A stretch of DNA of 64,000 nucleotides from Sabellastarte sp. h YS-2021 (GCA_964017235.1 OZ024927.1:20851160-20915159), one strand, 5' to 3'. Shown: positions 9,616 to 20,984, counted from the stretch's first letter. Notes: a model not told the origin generated them from the letters alone. Numbers and translations are program-made.

Positions 9616-9762
9616 CAACGAGAAAGTAGGACGATTGGTCAGAAGATATCACGTGACAACAACGAGAGGCTACGGCCAACTATGACGTTGGCCATGATGC
9701 CTTGTGGCCATCCGAGTACAGCATTGAGTCCCACATGGTAAGCTATTGTAGCGTAATAAAAT
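9616..9762. repeat. DIRS-b right inverted terminal repeat
   Basis: Partner of 3441-3628. It ends GCGTAATAAAAT and is followed directly by the resumed RT-RH sequence of DIRS-a. Confidence 0.87.
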
Positions 9763-11645
9763 GAGGCAATTTGTGATTGAACCGGGTTGCAAACAAGTCT
9801 ACTTGTGGTCGGACCCATCTGGAACACAAAAGATTGAACAGCTGCTGAGATAGGGACCACTCTGTTTGAATCACTTGATTGTGTCTGGAAAGCTTGTCCG
9901 CTATCACATTCAAGCGACCTGGAATGTGTCTTGCCCTCAGGATTATTCACCTGGGATGGCACCAGGACAGAAGCCTCCATAGGAGGGCACAGAGAGAGCC
10001 TGACTTCATACCACCCTGTTTGTTTATGTAAGAGACCACCGTTGTGTTGTCTGTTGCAATAAGAACAATCTGGTCCCTGCACAGATGCTCAAAACTCTTT
10101 AGGGCCAGAAGGACTGCCTTTAGCTCTAAATAATTGATGTGGAGGCGACTTTCTATGGCTGAACAAACGCCTCTTGCAGTGGAGTCCCCTAAGTGTGCAC
10201 CCCAGCCTTCATTTGAGGCGTCTGTAAACAGCTGAAGAGCGTGCTGAAGAGGGTGCAAAGGTTGGCCCCTTAGTACATTGTTCTCGTCCAACCACCAATC
10301 TAGGTGTGGATGGAGTGACTGAGAACCGGTATGATCTTTTCTAGAACCTCGGGGACGTGCCACTGACGCTTCAAGTGCCACTGAATGGGCCTCATATGAA
10401 GACGTCCCGACCAGACTTGTTTTTCTGTGGCTGTAAGCAGTCCTATTAAAGACATGAACTGTCTGACTGTGCAACTGCTCCAGTTCTTGATGAAGTATAA
10501 CTTCTCTTGAAGAGCTATCCACCAGTCCTGAGTGGGTAGAACCCGACCGGATAACAGGTTGAACCAGTAGCCTACGAAATTGAAGACCTGCTGGGGTTCT
10601 AGCTCCGATTTCTTCATGTTGACTGCCCACCCTAACTGCTGGCACAGGGCCAAGAGGGTCTGGGTATGTTGTAGGCAGGTTTCCGGGCACGGGGCTCTCA
10701 GTAACCAGTCGTCTAGGTACTGGTGGATACGAATACCCTTTGCTTGTGCCATCAGCTTCACTTCTTTGACCACCTTTGTGAACTCGAGGGGAGCTGTGGC
10801 CAAACCAAAAGGGAGAGCTGTGAACTGAAAGGTTTGATTGTTCAGGAAAAATCTGAGGTATTTTCTGGACTTCTGGGAGATTGGGACTTGGAAATACGCA
10901 TCGCTGAAATCCAGAGAGGTCACCCATTCTCCTTTCTGTAAGGACAACCGGAGTTTCCATCTTGAAAGAACTGGTCCTCAAGTATAGATTTAGCTGACTT
11001 AGATCCAAGATTGGCCTCCATTTTTTGTTGGGTTTGGGAACTAGGAAGAGTCAGTTGTAAAAGGCCTGAGACGACTTGACAACTACTTTTTCCACTACCA
11101 ACTTTTCTGTGAGACTGACCAAGGCTTCTTTTAGAAACCGGCTTTTGGTGGGATTCACGTAACCACTTTGAACCAAAGGAAACCTTGTCAAAAGGGGCCT
11201 CTGTTTGAAGGGAAGAGTGTAACCGTCCCTCAGAACTGAGACCACCCGATTCTTGCCAAATATGCCAAAACTGTTGAAGTCTTCCCCCTACATTCTGTCC
11301 GGCGACAGCATTGGGGACATTGGGAGCAATTGGGACAGAAAGACATGGACTTACACAAGAAACACCTTTGACATGCTTTATTTTGATCAGACATTGACCG
11401 GGACTTACTCCTTTCTTTTGTGGAGGCCCGTGTGAATGAACAGTAGGAACATGATTTACAACAGGATAACACACATCCAGGAGACTTAAGGTCTTTGACA
11501 CAACTGAACTTGTTACTGTCTGTGTAATTGAACATTCTGAGATTTGACTCTCTGACATAACTTTGTATTGAAACTTTGGGTCCAACTGAACTGGCTTTAC
11601 ATGAATGGAGGTTGGACCAACCCAATAATTGTCATTTAAATGGCT
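9763..11645 (-). pseudogene. DIRS-a RT-RNase H remnant
   Basis: RT-RH spread over several frames. Recognisable parts are the N-terminal block GGRLQQFWHIW (about 11290), DGYTLPF (about 11225), FLVPKPNKKWRPILDLSQLN (about 11040), LDFSDAYF (about 10910), HQYLDDWLLRAP (about 10720), LFTDASNEGWGAHL (about 10230) and ATDNTTVVSYINKQGG (about 10050). There is a TGA in FYN-stop-LFLVP near 11051, a frameshift near 10955 and further shifts before the RNase H part. The C-terminus was split by DIRS-b; its end lies left of 3441. Confidence 0.87.
11230..11634 (-). other. DIRS-a gag stop and in-frame Cys-rich readthrough extension
   Basis: The gag frame ends at TGA (11632-11634) in AAATGACAATTATTG. Reading on in the same frame gives about 133 codons without a stop, with a Cys-rich core (LSCCKSCSYC, QRCFLCKSMSFC, NCSQCPQCC, ECRG) that aligns Cys for Cys with the extensions in DIRS-d and DIRS-f. 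The RT frame runs at +1 across the same bases. Zinc binding is inferred from the CxxC pairs; readthrough is inferred from the CAA-TTA context. Here the upstream gag is broken, so this copy is a fossil of the arrangement. Confidence 0.65.
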
Positions 11646-13834
11646 TGTATGACTGCGATTTGGAGAAACGAGGGTTGAAACCCCGTCCCCTTCCACGTCC
11701 CCTGGAACAACTCCTACTGAACTATCTCCAAGGCTGTTGCTGCTGTTGGGAGGTCTGTTCAGATGAGGCAGAAGGTTTCCTATCCTTACGGTCGTAAGGT
11801 CTATACCTGTGTGACCCGGTCCGGGTCCCTGAGCAACACTGCTGGCTTCATGTTTTTGTATATCTTGTTCTGCTGTCATAATGGCAGCATCCGGGAACAG
11901 CCCGTAACCAAACATGGGAGCATTACGTAACAGGTTCATGGTATCTTGCTTAACTCCCAGTTTAACATAGTCCAGATAAGAGTCCCTTATAAGTAAGATC
12001 AGGTTTGACATGTGCACAAATAAACTGTCCGCCAAATGCTGAAAAGACGTGCCCATGGCCACGGATACCCATTGATGGAAAGCCACGAGGTCACGCAGGT
12101 CATTCAAAGCATTGGTAACGTCCTTGGGTGCCTTGCCCTTGTTAAGGCGGGAACACAAAAGGGCAATATTTTCGGACAACTTGTCTTGCAGCTCTGTTGA
12201 ACATCTACTAAAGCCCGCTGCATGATTGATAATATAACTGTCTTCTCTGGCAGCCCTTTCCCACCGACGAAGAGATTCCTGGGCGATTGGTCTGGAAGGT
12301 GGGCCTGTAGAAGGTATGCGGAAGCCCTAGTGATCCTGGGGAATTGGGAGTTCACCTTGGCCTCAGTATTACACCAATTAAAGACCGAGCGGCCTGGACG
12401 GTGAAGGCCATCAGATTTCAACAAATGCATTTTGTACCACTTTTCTTGCGACTTCGGCACCTTGATAAACTGGTCACGTTTAAGACCTGCCAAATCTTGT
12501 GATCTTGAGGGGTAGCCTTCTGCCACAGTGAGATTTAATCGCTCCAATTTCTGGCATAGCCAGTTATCTGGGGGCATGGCAACAGATATCCGTGTAGGTT
12601 TTCTGGGATTTTTGCCCTTCCAGGGATTATTGGACTTGTCTGGCTCAGAATAATCAGTTTCAAAAGCGGGAATGTGATGCCAGCCCATGTAAGATCTAAT
12701 AGAACGGACTGTCTCCCTATATGACATATCCTCAGTTTGTTCCGGTGGTTCAGTGGAATCTGATAATTGTCCATCATCTGAGCCGGAGAATGAAGCTGAT
12801 TTGTTCATGTCATCGTCAGAGATCTGCTCATAATGAGCAGTATATGTAGCCGGTGGGAAAGCACAGGCACCGGTACCGGTAAATGTTTGGTCTTGGTCCG
12901 GTTGTGAAACAGTAGATGATGGCCGGTAAAGAGAACCGATAGTAAGTCTATCAGAGCCTGAGGAAGGCTGACTACTATCCCCTTCAGATAAAGCCGGTTG
13001 ATGAGCAGACTCCGGACTGGAGCTGGTATCAAACGGAGAGGAAGAAGAACGTCCTTGTTTCTTGGTAGATGATTTTGACACAGGTGAAACAGACCGGTCA
13101 CGTTTCTTCTCAGAACTACCACCACATTTTTTATCTGGTTTAGAGTCAGTGGTAACAACTTTAGAATCAGTTTTAACAGACTTTTCCGAAGGTTTATCCT
13201 TTCTTGATTTATGAGACTTTTTCTTGCTTTTTGGGTCCACAGACTTGTGTTTTACTGAGGCATCAACAGCTACCGGAACCTCAGCCGGTCCGGTGGGACG
13301 GGTAGCTGGACCCAAGAAGGGAGTCTCAGAAATGAGAAGTTGAGTATCCACTGGCTTAACTGCAGAGACAGGGGTGGAAAAGACATTGCCCCATGACAGA
13401 AGAGCCTCCATGCGTGCAAATTGCTCTGCCCATTTATCTGAGATAGCGGATAACTGTTCTGCAGTAACAAAACTAGAAGTCTGAGCAGAAGATGGAGGCG
13501 AGCAGGAGGGGTGAGCAGAAGGCTGCGCAGACTGACTACTTGGCGACTGAAAGGTCGGCTCATTATCCACCGGCTGTAAAATAGTAACGTCTTTAGGAGA
13601 GACGAGTAAACCAGCCTTCTTGTCTTTTCTGATTTTGTAAGACAGAGTTGCTAACATTTCCTTCTGCGCATCAGAGAATCCGTCACATATCTTGCAGGGT
13701 TTATCTACTACACAATTGTCTTCACCAGTAAGCTTATCATGACATCTTGCGCACTTGTCGTGCAGATCAAAGCTTGCCATAACATGGCCACATGAACCCC
13801 TCCGTTGTCCTTTTTTATCTCCTGGAGATGCCAT
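11632..13834 (-). pseudogene. DIRS-a gag, frameshifted
   Basis: Starts at Met 13834 (MASPGDKK). The N-terminal Cys/His box is clear (CGHVMASFDLHDKCARC, then C and CKIC), followed by a Lys/Ser-rich disordered region and the conserved block SYMGWHHIP, DNWLCQKLERLNLTVAEGYP and RDQFIKVP. A frameshift near 12318 moves the helical C-terminal part into the 12179 frame. A further shift near 11810 and a TAG near 11730 damage the Gln/Arg-rich tail. The original frame ends in SQSYKPFK followed by the TGA at 11632. Confidence 0.85.
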
Positions 13835-13946
13835 GATAATTATAAACAACACTGCTAAAAATATTTTCACCAAACTGTAGTTAACACATATATATAATCA
13901 AAATGAAATGTTTCTTTTAAACTTCAAGCATTTCGTTTACACGCCA

Positions 13947-14139
13947 AACAAAAAGAGGAAGAGCCGCATGCGCAGTATACCGGCAGGTAGGCTACACGGC
14001 CACCTGGCGAATGAACAGGACACAACCGGTCTCGGCCAGAGCCCAGCTCAGGACGTTTTTTTCTAACATTTGGAGAGACCGGCATGGCGCCGGACAATTG
14101 CATCTGTCCACTAGGTAAGATGTATTAACGCAATAAAAT
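13947..14139. repeat. DIRS-a right inverted terminal repeat
   Basis: Partner of 1684-1902, just upstream of gag. It ends TTAACGCAATAAAAT, and DIRS-c begins at the next base. Confidence 0.85.
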
Positions 14140-14327
14140 TGAAAATTTTAATTACTTAAATGTAGCTTTTATAAGCTACAAGCTTACCATGTGGGACTCA
14201 ATGCTGTTCTCGGATGGCCACAGGGCATCATGGCCAACGTCTAAGAAAAATAGACATTTATAGTTGGCCGTAGCCTCTCGTTGTCGTCACGTGATAACTT
14301 CTGACCAATCGCCCTACTTTCTCGTTG
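14140..14327. repeat. DIRS-c left inverted terminal repeat
   Basis: Nearly identical to 3441-3628 of DIRS-b and reverse-complementary to 17107-17272. Confidence 0.85.
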
Positions 14328-14387
14328 AAATTTTCTAAAACCTACCCCTCAATTGTAAACAGCGGGGAGTCAGGGTGGGACTCTTCT

Positions 14388-14491
14388 GAGTCCCACATGG
14401 TAAGCTTGTAGCTTATAAAAGCTACATTTAAGTAATTAAAATTTTCAATTTTATTACGCTACAATAGCTTACCATGTGGGACTCAATGCTG
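14388..14491. repeat. DIRS-c internal complementary region, complete
   Basis: GAGTCCCACATGGTAAGC on the left and GCTTACCATGTGGGACTC on the right enclose the joined AT-rich outer ends. It is a better preserved ICR than that of DIRS-b. Confidence 0.87.
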
Positions 14492-14891
14492 AATCCAACC
14501 GCCCGGTGGCGGGATTACAGCTGAGACTGGAAGGAATGTCAATTTTTCTTAGATTTGAAGTAATATATATATAAGAATAGTGTTAGAAATACCAGTCTGA
14601 GTCCCATTTACAGTGCCCCAATCCCAAAGATTGGGCCTGTAAAGAGCCAAAAATCTATATAGAATGGAAGACAGTGCTAAAACTGTCAAGATGTTTTGAT
14701 TGTAGGACGGAAGTGCAGCAGTGTGCATCTAGAGGTCTAAGGGTCCCTAGGGGCCCTTCACGAGTGACATACCAGCCCAATGATTGGAATTCTCATAAAA
14801 TTTTTGCCACCTGAATATGAGATTAATGACAACTTAATAAGTCCTTAATACAAATTACTTTGATAAACTAAAAAACAAAGGAGCCTCTTCT

Positions 14892-16883
14892 CTTGTTGTG
14901 GGGACCACGAAAGGGCTTATTTTGATTTTGGTGCGAAACCCTGAGAGTCTTTAGAGGTGCCTTTTTTGAGGAGGAAGTCTTCACCTTCCTTCACAAGTTG
15001 AGACTGGAACAAGGAGGGGTCCCAAAAGGACGAGTTCCTGAGTTCTTGGTGTCTCATTTCCCCTAATTGTGGTTGTAAGAGGGTCATTTCGGCTTCGCGC
15101 CTAAGCAAGCCGGTATTAGCCATAGAATATAATTCCCTCTGGAGTATATGGGCTAGGGATTTGCTGAGGCATGTAAGGGCCCTGTGTTGAATAAGAACTG
15201 TCTTCTTCCAAAAATCCATGTACTCACAGACTTCCTCATATCCGCGCTTTGCTGCTTTATCAGGATTGGCACCTTTCTGGATCTGTGTCTTAATCTTCTT
15301 GACAGTTGACTTAATGCTATGTTGATACTTCTCAATGGAAGCATTGCAAGAAGATGAAGTTTTAGCAAAGGCAGCGGTGAAATTGAGGGTTGAGATATTT
15401 TGCCTAGCCTGATGCTCCAATTCTTTAAGAATTGGTAGGGGGACCTTGCCCATAGGGGCCCCCAGAGGGTTTAGGAGTAATACAGATTTTGGCAAAATCT
15501 GTATTCAACTCCTGATATTTGTCCTGATAACAGGGCTGTCCCACCCTGTACCACTTAGAAGTGGATGGAGGAGGCTTGATGTATTTACCCTCGGGTAAAT
15601 TAGCAGCCTTAAAGTCATGTTGAAATTTATCAAAGGCGTCCTTGATAACTGAGCTAAGTGGAAGAATAGAGGAAGGACCTCTAGGTCTGAGCTCTTGACG
15701 GCCTTTCTCATCGTCCAGACCCATGACTGAAGTTGAGGATCTAGGCATAGACTCCCTGGGGTCAGGGAGGGAAAGAATGCGACTAAAAGTGTCGACCTCT
15801 TCAGCGTACTGTGAGGGAATGTCAGACAGAGCTACTTCCCTATAATAAGGGGGGTCTGGATCATGTTGAGGGAGGTCTTGATCAGAAACAGCCCCTGAGG
15901 GCTGAGCCCCAGAGGTCTTAGAAGACCTGTGTCTGGCAACAGAGGACTGATCCTCCTCTGAGGAAGATGACACATATCTGGACCTTGATTTGTGTTTACT
16001 CTTATCAGAGTGCTTTTTAGGTTTAGTAGATGGGATCCGAGGCTGACCTGGATTCAATTTCATGCCTACTGCGAGAGTGGCTATGCTTTTTGGGTTTATC
16101 CGAGACCTTCTTCGGAGGTAACTCAGATGGAGCAACATACTGATCCGATGTATCATGAGGGTCAGGTCCGAGACGAGGAGGAAGTGCTGGACCGTAGTTC
16201 ACATCCATATCCTCGGTTTGTATGTTAGTTCTATGTCTCGGAGGGGGTAGGTCCAGATTGACAGCAGTACTGGATGTACCAGGTTTGGAAGCAGAAACCG
16301 AGGTCTGATCCACCTGTGTTGGCTTTTTAGCAGTCAACTCCTCTCGGAGCGACTGAAAAGCTTCCAACATGGATGCCTGGAAGGAACCCATTTGTTGCTG
16401 TAAATGAATATTTAAAGAATTTCCCAGGGATTTTTCTAGATTTGTTTCAATTTTTTGTTGCAAGGCAGTACCTGGGGTGGGTGGGACAGACTTGGCTGGT
16501 GTTTTAAGTGATAAAGAACTGAAGGGTAGGGGCTGAGGACGGGGGGGTGAGGTAAAAAGATTGTCAGCAGCACTCTCAAGGTCTGCATTTGAACCAGTGA
16601 AAGAATCCCCGTCGCCTTCGCCCAAGAGATCAAGTGCATCATCTTTTGTATTAGTGTCCGCCTTTTGTTTCTTTAAGTAGCGTTTCCTGTGTTGAATTTT
16701 TTTCATTTGGTCATCTGTAAAAGATGCACAGATATCACAGGGCGCTTCAAAGGTGACACAGGGGTCATCACCCTTGCCAGCTTCCCTACAAGTAGGGCAA
16801 TAGTTGTGTAAATCAAAGGAAAAACAAAAATGGCAGCATTTTTGTGCTCTCGGTTTGTCTTTATTCGTTTGATGGGTGGACAT
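14892..16883 (-). pseudogene. DIRS-c gag, truncated and frameshifted
   Basis: From Met 16883 the N-terminal Cys/His box (CCHFCFSFDLHNYCPTC, CDIC) and disordered region match DIRS-b gag. Compared with DIRS-b there is a 32-bp deletion between two GATCCGAG copies near 16035, which shifts the frame, and one extra C in GGGGCCCCC near 15460. An in-frame 54-bp segment near 16160-16213 is absent from DIRS-b. Gag stops being homologous at about 14892, where the large deletion joins it to the 3' noncoding region. Confidence 0.82.
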
Positions 16884-17106
16884 TTTAAATGCAATAAAAG
16901 ACATAGAAAATAAAGGGCCTGAACCGAGGAAAACTCAAAACACGCGAAACAAGAAATATACTTATCCTGTCAAAATAAAAATTTTACAGAATGATCCATG
17001 TTATATAATAAAAGAAATAGCCATAAAAGAACCTCCAACAATACGTAAAAGCTGAGAAATAAATGAAAATGTCTGTATATTTACAAACAGCTACCAGTTC
17101 AACGTG

Positions 17107-17272
17107 GCCAAAGAGAAAGTAGGGCAATCGGTCAGAAGTTATCACGTGACGACAACAAGAGGCTAGGTCAACTATAAATGTTTATTTTTCTTAGACGTTG
17201 GCTATGATGCCCTGTGGCCATCCGAGAACAGCATTGAGACCCACATGGTAAGCTATTGTAGCATAATAAAAT
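17107..17272. repeat. DIRS-c right inverted terminal repeat
   Basis: Partner of 14140-14327. It ends GCATAATAAAAT, after which host intron sequence resumes. It has small internal losses relative to DIRS-b, near 17165. Confidence 0.83.
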
Positions 17273-17304
17273 ATTGCTATTTAGCACTGACTTTATCAAA
17301 TTAC

Positions 17305-17531
17305 CAGTCATTTCACTCTCCTGTACAGATGTAAATACAAATGATGGATTGCTTGAAGATTTCTGACAGACAAACCTGTTTCTGAATTTCATCACCCCCA
17401 CTGTAACCAGAATAAGCAGCCAGCAGGAACCCACAGTGATGAGAGTGATTTTCAAAACATCCAGAATATCACACCAGGGACCGTCATGCCAGTTGTCACA
17501 TTCACAGGAGTAACCATTGAAGGATTGTGAT
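17305..17531 (-). CDS. Host gene exon 19 (visible count): EGF end, transmembrane helix, tail start
   Basis: Enters in phase 2 and leaves in phase 1. It encodes the second half of an EGF-like domain (YSCECDNWHDGPWC), then the hydrophobic helix ITLITVGSCWLLILVTVGV, then a basic stop-transfer stretch (MKFRNRF) and a Ser-rich tail. Acceptor TTTCAG, donor GTAATT. This exon fixes the topology: everything encoded upstream is extracellular. Confidence 0.87.
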
Positions 17532-17859
17532 CTGAAACAAGAAACATCTGATTTTATCTGAAACAGTACATATTTAATGTAAAATATATTAAATAATTGT
17601 GACAATAGTAGGAAGCTACAAAGAAACTAAAGTATTGATTTTGGAATGTCCAAAATGCTACACAGGTCTGAAGACTAAAATAACAACCAAATTCTGAGAA
17701 CTGTGGTACCCCACTTCAGGATATATTTGAATGACATATATTACATTGTTCTGTTTTTGTTTATTTAGCAATATGTTGTGTGTATATTACATTTATTGAA
17801 GAAAGTCTTCCTGTAAATATTTAGCATTGATTGAGATCCTCTAAAGGGTATCTTTTGTG
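17532..17859. other. Intron, nothing recognised
   Basis: AT-rich sequence 5' of exon 19 with no open frame or repeat that I can identify. Confidence 0.4.
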
Positions 17860-19240
17860 GCCCTACAAAAATTCAAAATAACAAAATAATACAACTTCAA
17901 ACTAGAACAAAATCTGCAGGCCTTGGGACATCCTCCAAAAGCTTTAAAACTTGGTGGCGGCCATCTTAAAAAAAAGATGACAGACACATTTTTTTTGTGA
18001 GAAGTTGTTCCCCTTGACCCTAAAATGAACACAGGAAACTTGAACTTGATATGTCTAATGGGTTTGCTGTAATGACAAGCCATAAAGTTGATAAGTGCTC
18101 AGCAGCAAATTTTCAAAATTTGTTACAAGAGTCACATTTTTTTAATATGGCAAAAAATATTTCTATAGGCTGGTGTAACATGTGGGCAAAACACAATGCG
18201 AACATTTTTGAGACATCTGGAGCAAGCACTCAGGTATTTAGCATGGCATCAGTGAAGTCATGTATTACAAAATTGCCACTGGCGGCCATTTTTTAGCAAC
18301 TTCGTCCAAAATCAATAGCATTCCTTTAATAACTTATATCAATGACTGTACAAAGTTTGAAGACAATTGGTCAAAGCCATCTGGACTTAGAGGAGATAAG
18401 CTTTAAAATGGGTGGCGTAAAATTTCTAAGACAATCGGTGAAAGCAGTGTGGACTTAGAGTGCACACAAGCTTTCAAACTGATTGTAGGCCATCTTAAAA
18501 ACAAAATGGCGGACACAGAATTATTTTTTTTCAAAAGTTGTCCCCCTTGACCCTAAAATAAACACAGGAAACCTGATCTTGATATATCTAATGGTTTTGC
18601 TCCAATGATGTACTACAGAGATGACAAGTGCTGGGTCAGCATTATGTCAAAATTTATTACAAAAGTCAAATTTTTTATAATATGTCAAAAAATGTTCCAT
18701 ATGGGATAAAACTTGTCAATGGGAACATTTTTGAGAAATTTGAAGCAATGCCAAGCCTTGTGGTACTTAACATCACATCGGTAAAAATGCGTTTTACAAA
18801 ATCGCCTCCAGCAGCCATGTTTTAAAATCAATTTTACCCAAAAACAATAGGCTTCCTCCAATGAGTAATATCAATGACTACAAAGTTTGAAGACAATCGG
18901 TTAAAGCAATCTGGACTTAGAAATTTTACGCCACCCATTTTTAATGCTTGTCTTCTCTGTTTTCTTTTCAAAAGTTGTCCCCCTAGACACTAAAACAATC
19001 ACAGAAAACCTGAAGATGATATCTTGCACTGTTTTGCTGTAATGAAGAAAAGTAGAAAGTGAAAGAAAAAATTTTTGACAAAACCATAAGGACATCCGAT
19101 GAAATCAGATGTCTTAATAAAAGTGTCCACATTGTACACTTAATCATGGCCAAATCTTTAAGTGGTGTAAATACACTCGGACAGATACACATTTTACCCT
19201 GATTTGGTGAAAATTTGATGAAAGGTCTGCAATATAAAAT
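17860..19240. repeat. Two-and-a-half copies of a repeat of about 500 bp
   Basis: Two long copies (about 17930-18400 and 18470-18930) share GGCCATCTTAAAA, GTTGTCCCCCTTGACCCTAAAAT, ACACAGGAAAC and GATATATCTAATGG. A partial third copy follows from about 18930. Units are joined by text resembling AGTTTGAAGACAATTGGT. There is no coding frame. It directly abuts the tandem-repeat element at 19246. Confidence 0.7.
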
Positions 19241-19245
19241 CACAC

Positions 19246-20092
19246 AAGAGGGTCAAAGATGCCCCAAAAGGTGGGTTGTGCAGGCAGCAATAAGGTTAGC
19301 GACTGCTGTAATTACATTTAGAAACAAGGAAAGAAATGTTAGGTCACCCAGTTAAGGTGAATGTGTTAGACGTGCTAAGAAATGTAAAACTTGTAATCTA
19401 GGTTACATAATTGTATCTATGCTATAAACGGACAAATGAAAGGACGGAATTACACCAATTTCGAAAGCAACTTAGCTATGATGGTGATGTATCTCCCTGT
19501 CAAGTTAGAATTCGATTGGACAAAGTGTTTTTGAGTTAGAGTCCGGAAATGGAAATGCTGACGGACAAACGAACAAATGGAATTACACCAATTTCGAAAG
19601 GAACCTAGCTATGATGGTGATCTATCTCCCTGTCAAGTTTGAATTTGATTGGACACAGCGTTTTTGAGTTAGAGTCCGGAAACAGAAATGTTGACGGACA
19701 GACAAATGGACTAAAAACAGACAAACGAACAGACAGAATTACACCAATTTCGAAGGGAACCTAGCTGTGATGGTGATCTATCTCCCTGTCAAGTTTGAAT
19801 TCAATTGGACAAACCGTTTTCAAGTTAAAGTCCGGAAACGGAAATTCTGACAGACAGACAAACAGAAAAAAACCCGGACAAATGAACAGACGGAATTACA
19901 CCAATTTCGAAAGGAATCTAGCTGTGATGGTGATCTATCTCCCTGTCAAGTTTGAATTTGATTGGACAAACTGTTTTTGAGTTAGAGTCCGGAAACGAAA
20001 ATGTGGACGGACAGACAAACGGACAGACGGACGTCGGACACATCAATCTAATAGGTGGGTTGGTTACACGCAACCCACCTAAAAACTAAACA
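19246..20092 (+). mobile_element. Tandem-repeat-cored element (pearl/Helentron-like), copy 1
   Basis: Starts near GCCCCAAAAGGTGGGTTG and ends with a hairpin, GGTGGGTTG-GTTACACG-CAACCCACC. In between are a unique leader and about four tandem units of 135-160 bp, each containing GAATTACACCAATTTCGAAAG, CTAGCTATGATGGTGAT, TCAAGTTTGAATTCGATTGG and GAGTCCGGAAAC. Copy 2 at 47730-48968 has the same layout. It has no coding capacity. The family assignment rests on structure only. Confidence 0.6.
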
Positions 20093-20725
20093 ATTTCTAT
20101 AAAATAGTTGTTAAGATGACAGTTTTTGCTGTATCATGCCCAAAACCTAACTAATCCCAAATCTATTTGGAGTGCAGATTTGCAAAGAAGGATTTAGTCT
20201 TTGGCAAGGACTATTGGCCTTTAAAAATGCCTCTGAAAATGCATGGCAATAATTTTCATTGGACCATGTTCAAAACTGAATAAGGGCTTTGGAGTTCATC
20301 TTTTTTTCACCAAAGTTGGTGAATCTCTATCGAAGGGTTCAGTCAAAAATTGGAATATTCAAAAAACCTGGTTGCCATGGCAAATGTTCCCATTAGGACA
20401 TGTCTAAAACTTAGAAAGACACACATCTTTTGCTTCATGTCATATACCTGTTTGTCATAAACATCAGTAGAATAGCAATAATTTTGAGGCATTTAGAAAT
20501 TCTTCTTTGGCTTTCTTTTCATGTTTTCTTAAAATTATTTGTAAGAAGGAAAAAAATTTGCTGAGACTATTCTAAGAAGATACTAAAGACACCTGTTTGT
20601 CATAAATATCAATAGAATAGCAATAATTCTTAGAACTATCTGAAAGAAGGAAAAAATAAGTTTCCTGGGAATATTCTAAGATGATAAGAATTAGAATACA
20701 AGTGTGTGCAAGCTGAAGTCATTAC
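20093..20725. other. Intron with weak dispersed-repeat sequence
   Basis: Contains GGTTGCCATGGCAAATG near 20370, resembling 780-800, and two copies of an ATACCTGTTTGTCATAAA-like segment near 20445 and 20588. No exon is seen. Confidence 0.35.
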
Positions 20726-20925
20726 CTCTTGTTATCTTCACAGAGAGGGTCATCTTCACCTGTACATACTCCGTACAATCCACACGGACTGTACAATGTG
20801 TACACATGGACATTCAGTGGCTGACTGTACATGTTGAATGTTAATGCATTCTGAGCTCGCCCAATGAAAGTCACAAGGTCATCACCATGGTAACCTGGGG
20901 AAGTCTGGAGACCAATCCTGTATAT
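20726..20925 (-). CDS. Host gene exon 18: Cys-rich lead into the EGF-like domain
   Basis: Enters in phase 0 and leaves in phase 2. It encodes a beta-rich end of the preceding ectodomain (IGRAQNALTFNMYSQPLNVH) and the first EGF cysteines (SPCGLYGVCTGEDDPLCED), which pair with exon 19. DIRS-d lies in the intron upstream (20926-28684). Confidence 0.85.
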
Positions 20926-20984
20926 CTAAAATGATTAATTACATCATTTTATTGTGTTGTTTTCAGATTGGACAGAATGAGTCA

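Larger units (their letters stand above)
3441..9762 (-). mobile_element. DIRS-b: nearly intact DIRS-like retrotransposon nested in DIRS-a
   Basis: About 6.3 kb with inverted terminal repeats (3441-3628 and 9616-9762), an ICR at 3655-3748, and gag, RT-RH and YR on the minus strand. RT-RH (769 codons) and YR (410 codons) are open with their catalytic residues. Gag is open apart from one 19-bp insertion. It belongs to a different family from its host element (termini with ATGTGGGACTC). It lies inside the RT/YR overlap of DIRS-a between ATACAAACT and GAGGCAATTTG, which are contiguous in related elements. No target duplication is evident, as expected for a YR-mobilised element. Confidence 0.92.
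1684..14139 (-). mobile_element. DIRS-a: degraded DIRS-like retrotransposon, interrupted by DIRS-b
   Basis: Inverted terminal repeats at 1684-1902 and 13947-14139 bound an element read on the minus strand as gag, Cys-rich extension, RT-RH, then YR. DIRS-b (3441-9762) is inserted in the region where the RT-RH end overlaps the YR start. Removing it leaves about 6.1 kb. No internal complementary region is found between the left repeat and YR, unlike the sister elements, so it looks deleted. All reading frames are broken and YR has lost a catalytic Arg. It cannot be autonomous. Confidence 0.9.
14140..17272 (-). mobile_element. DIRS-c: internally deleted relative of DIRS-b
   Basis: Same termini as DIRS-b (left 14140-14327, right about 17107-17272) and an ICR, but only 3.1 kb. 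Sequence equal to DIRS-b up to about 4130 (GATAAACTAAAAA) is joined to sequence equal to DIRS-b from about 7391 (GGAGCCTCTTCTCTTG). This removes all of YR, RNase H and most of RT, about 3.25 kb. It lies base-to-base against the right end of DIRS-a. It could move only with enzymes supplied in trans. Confidence 0.9.
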
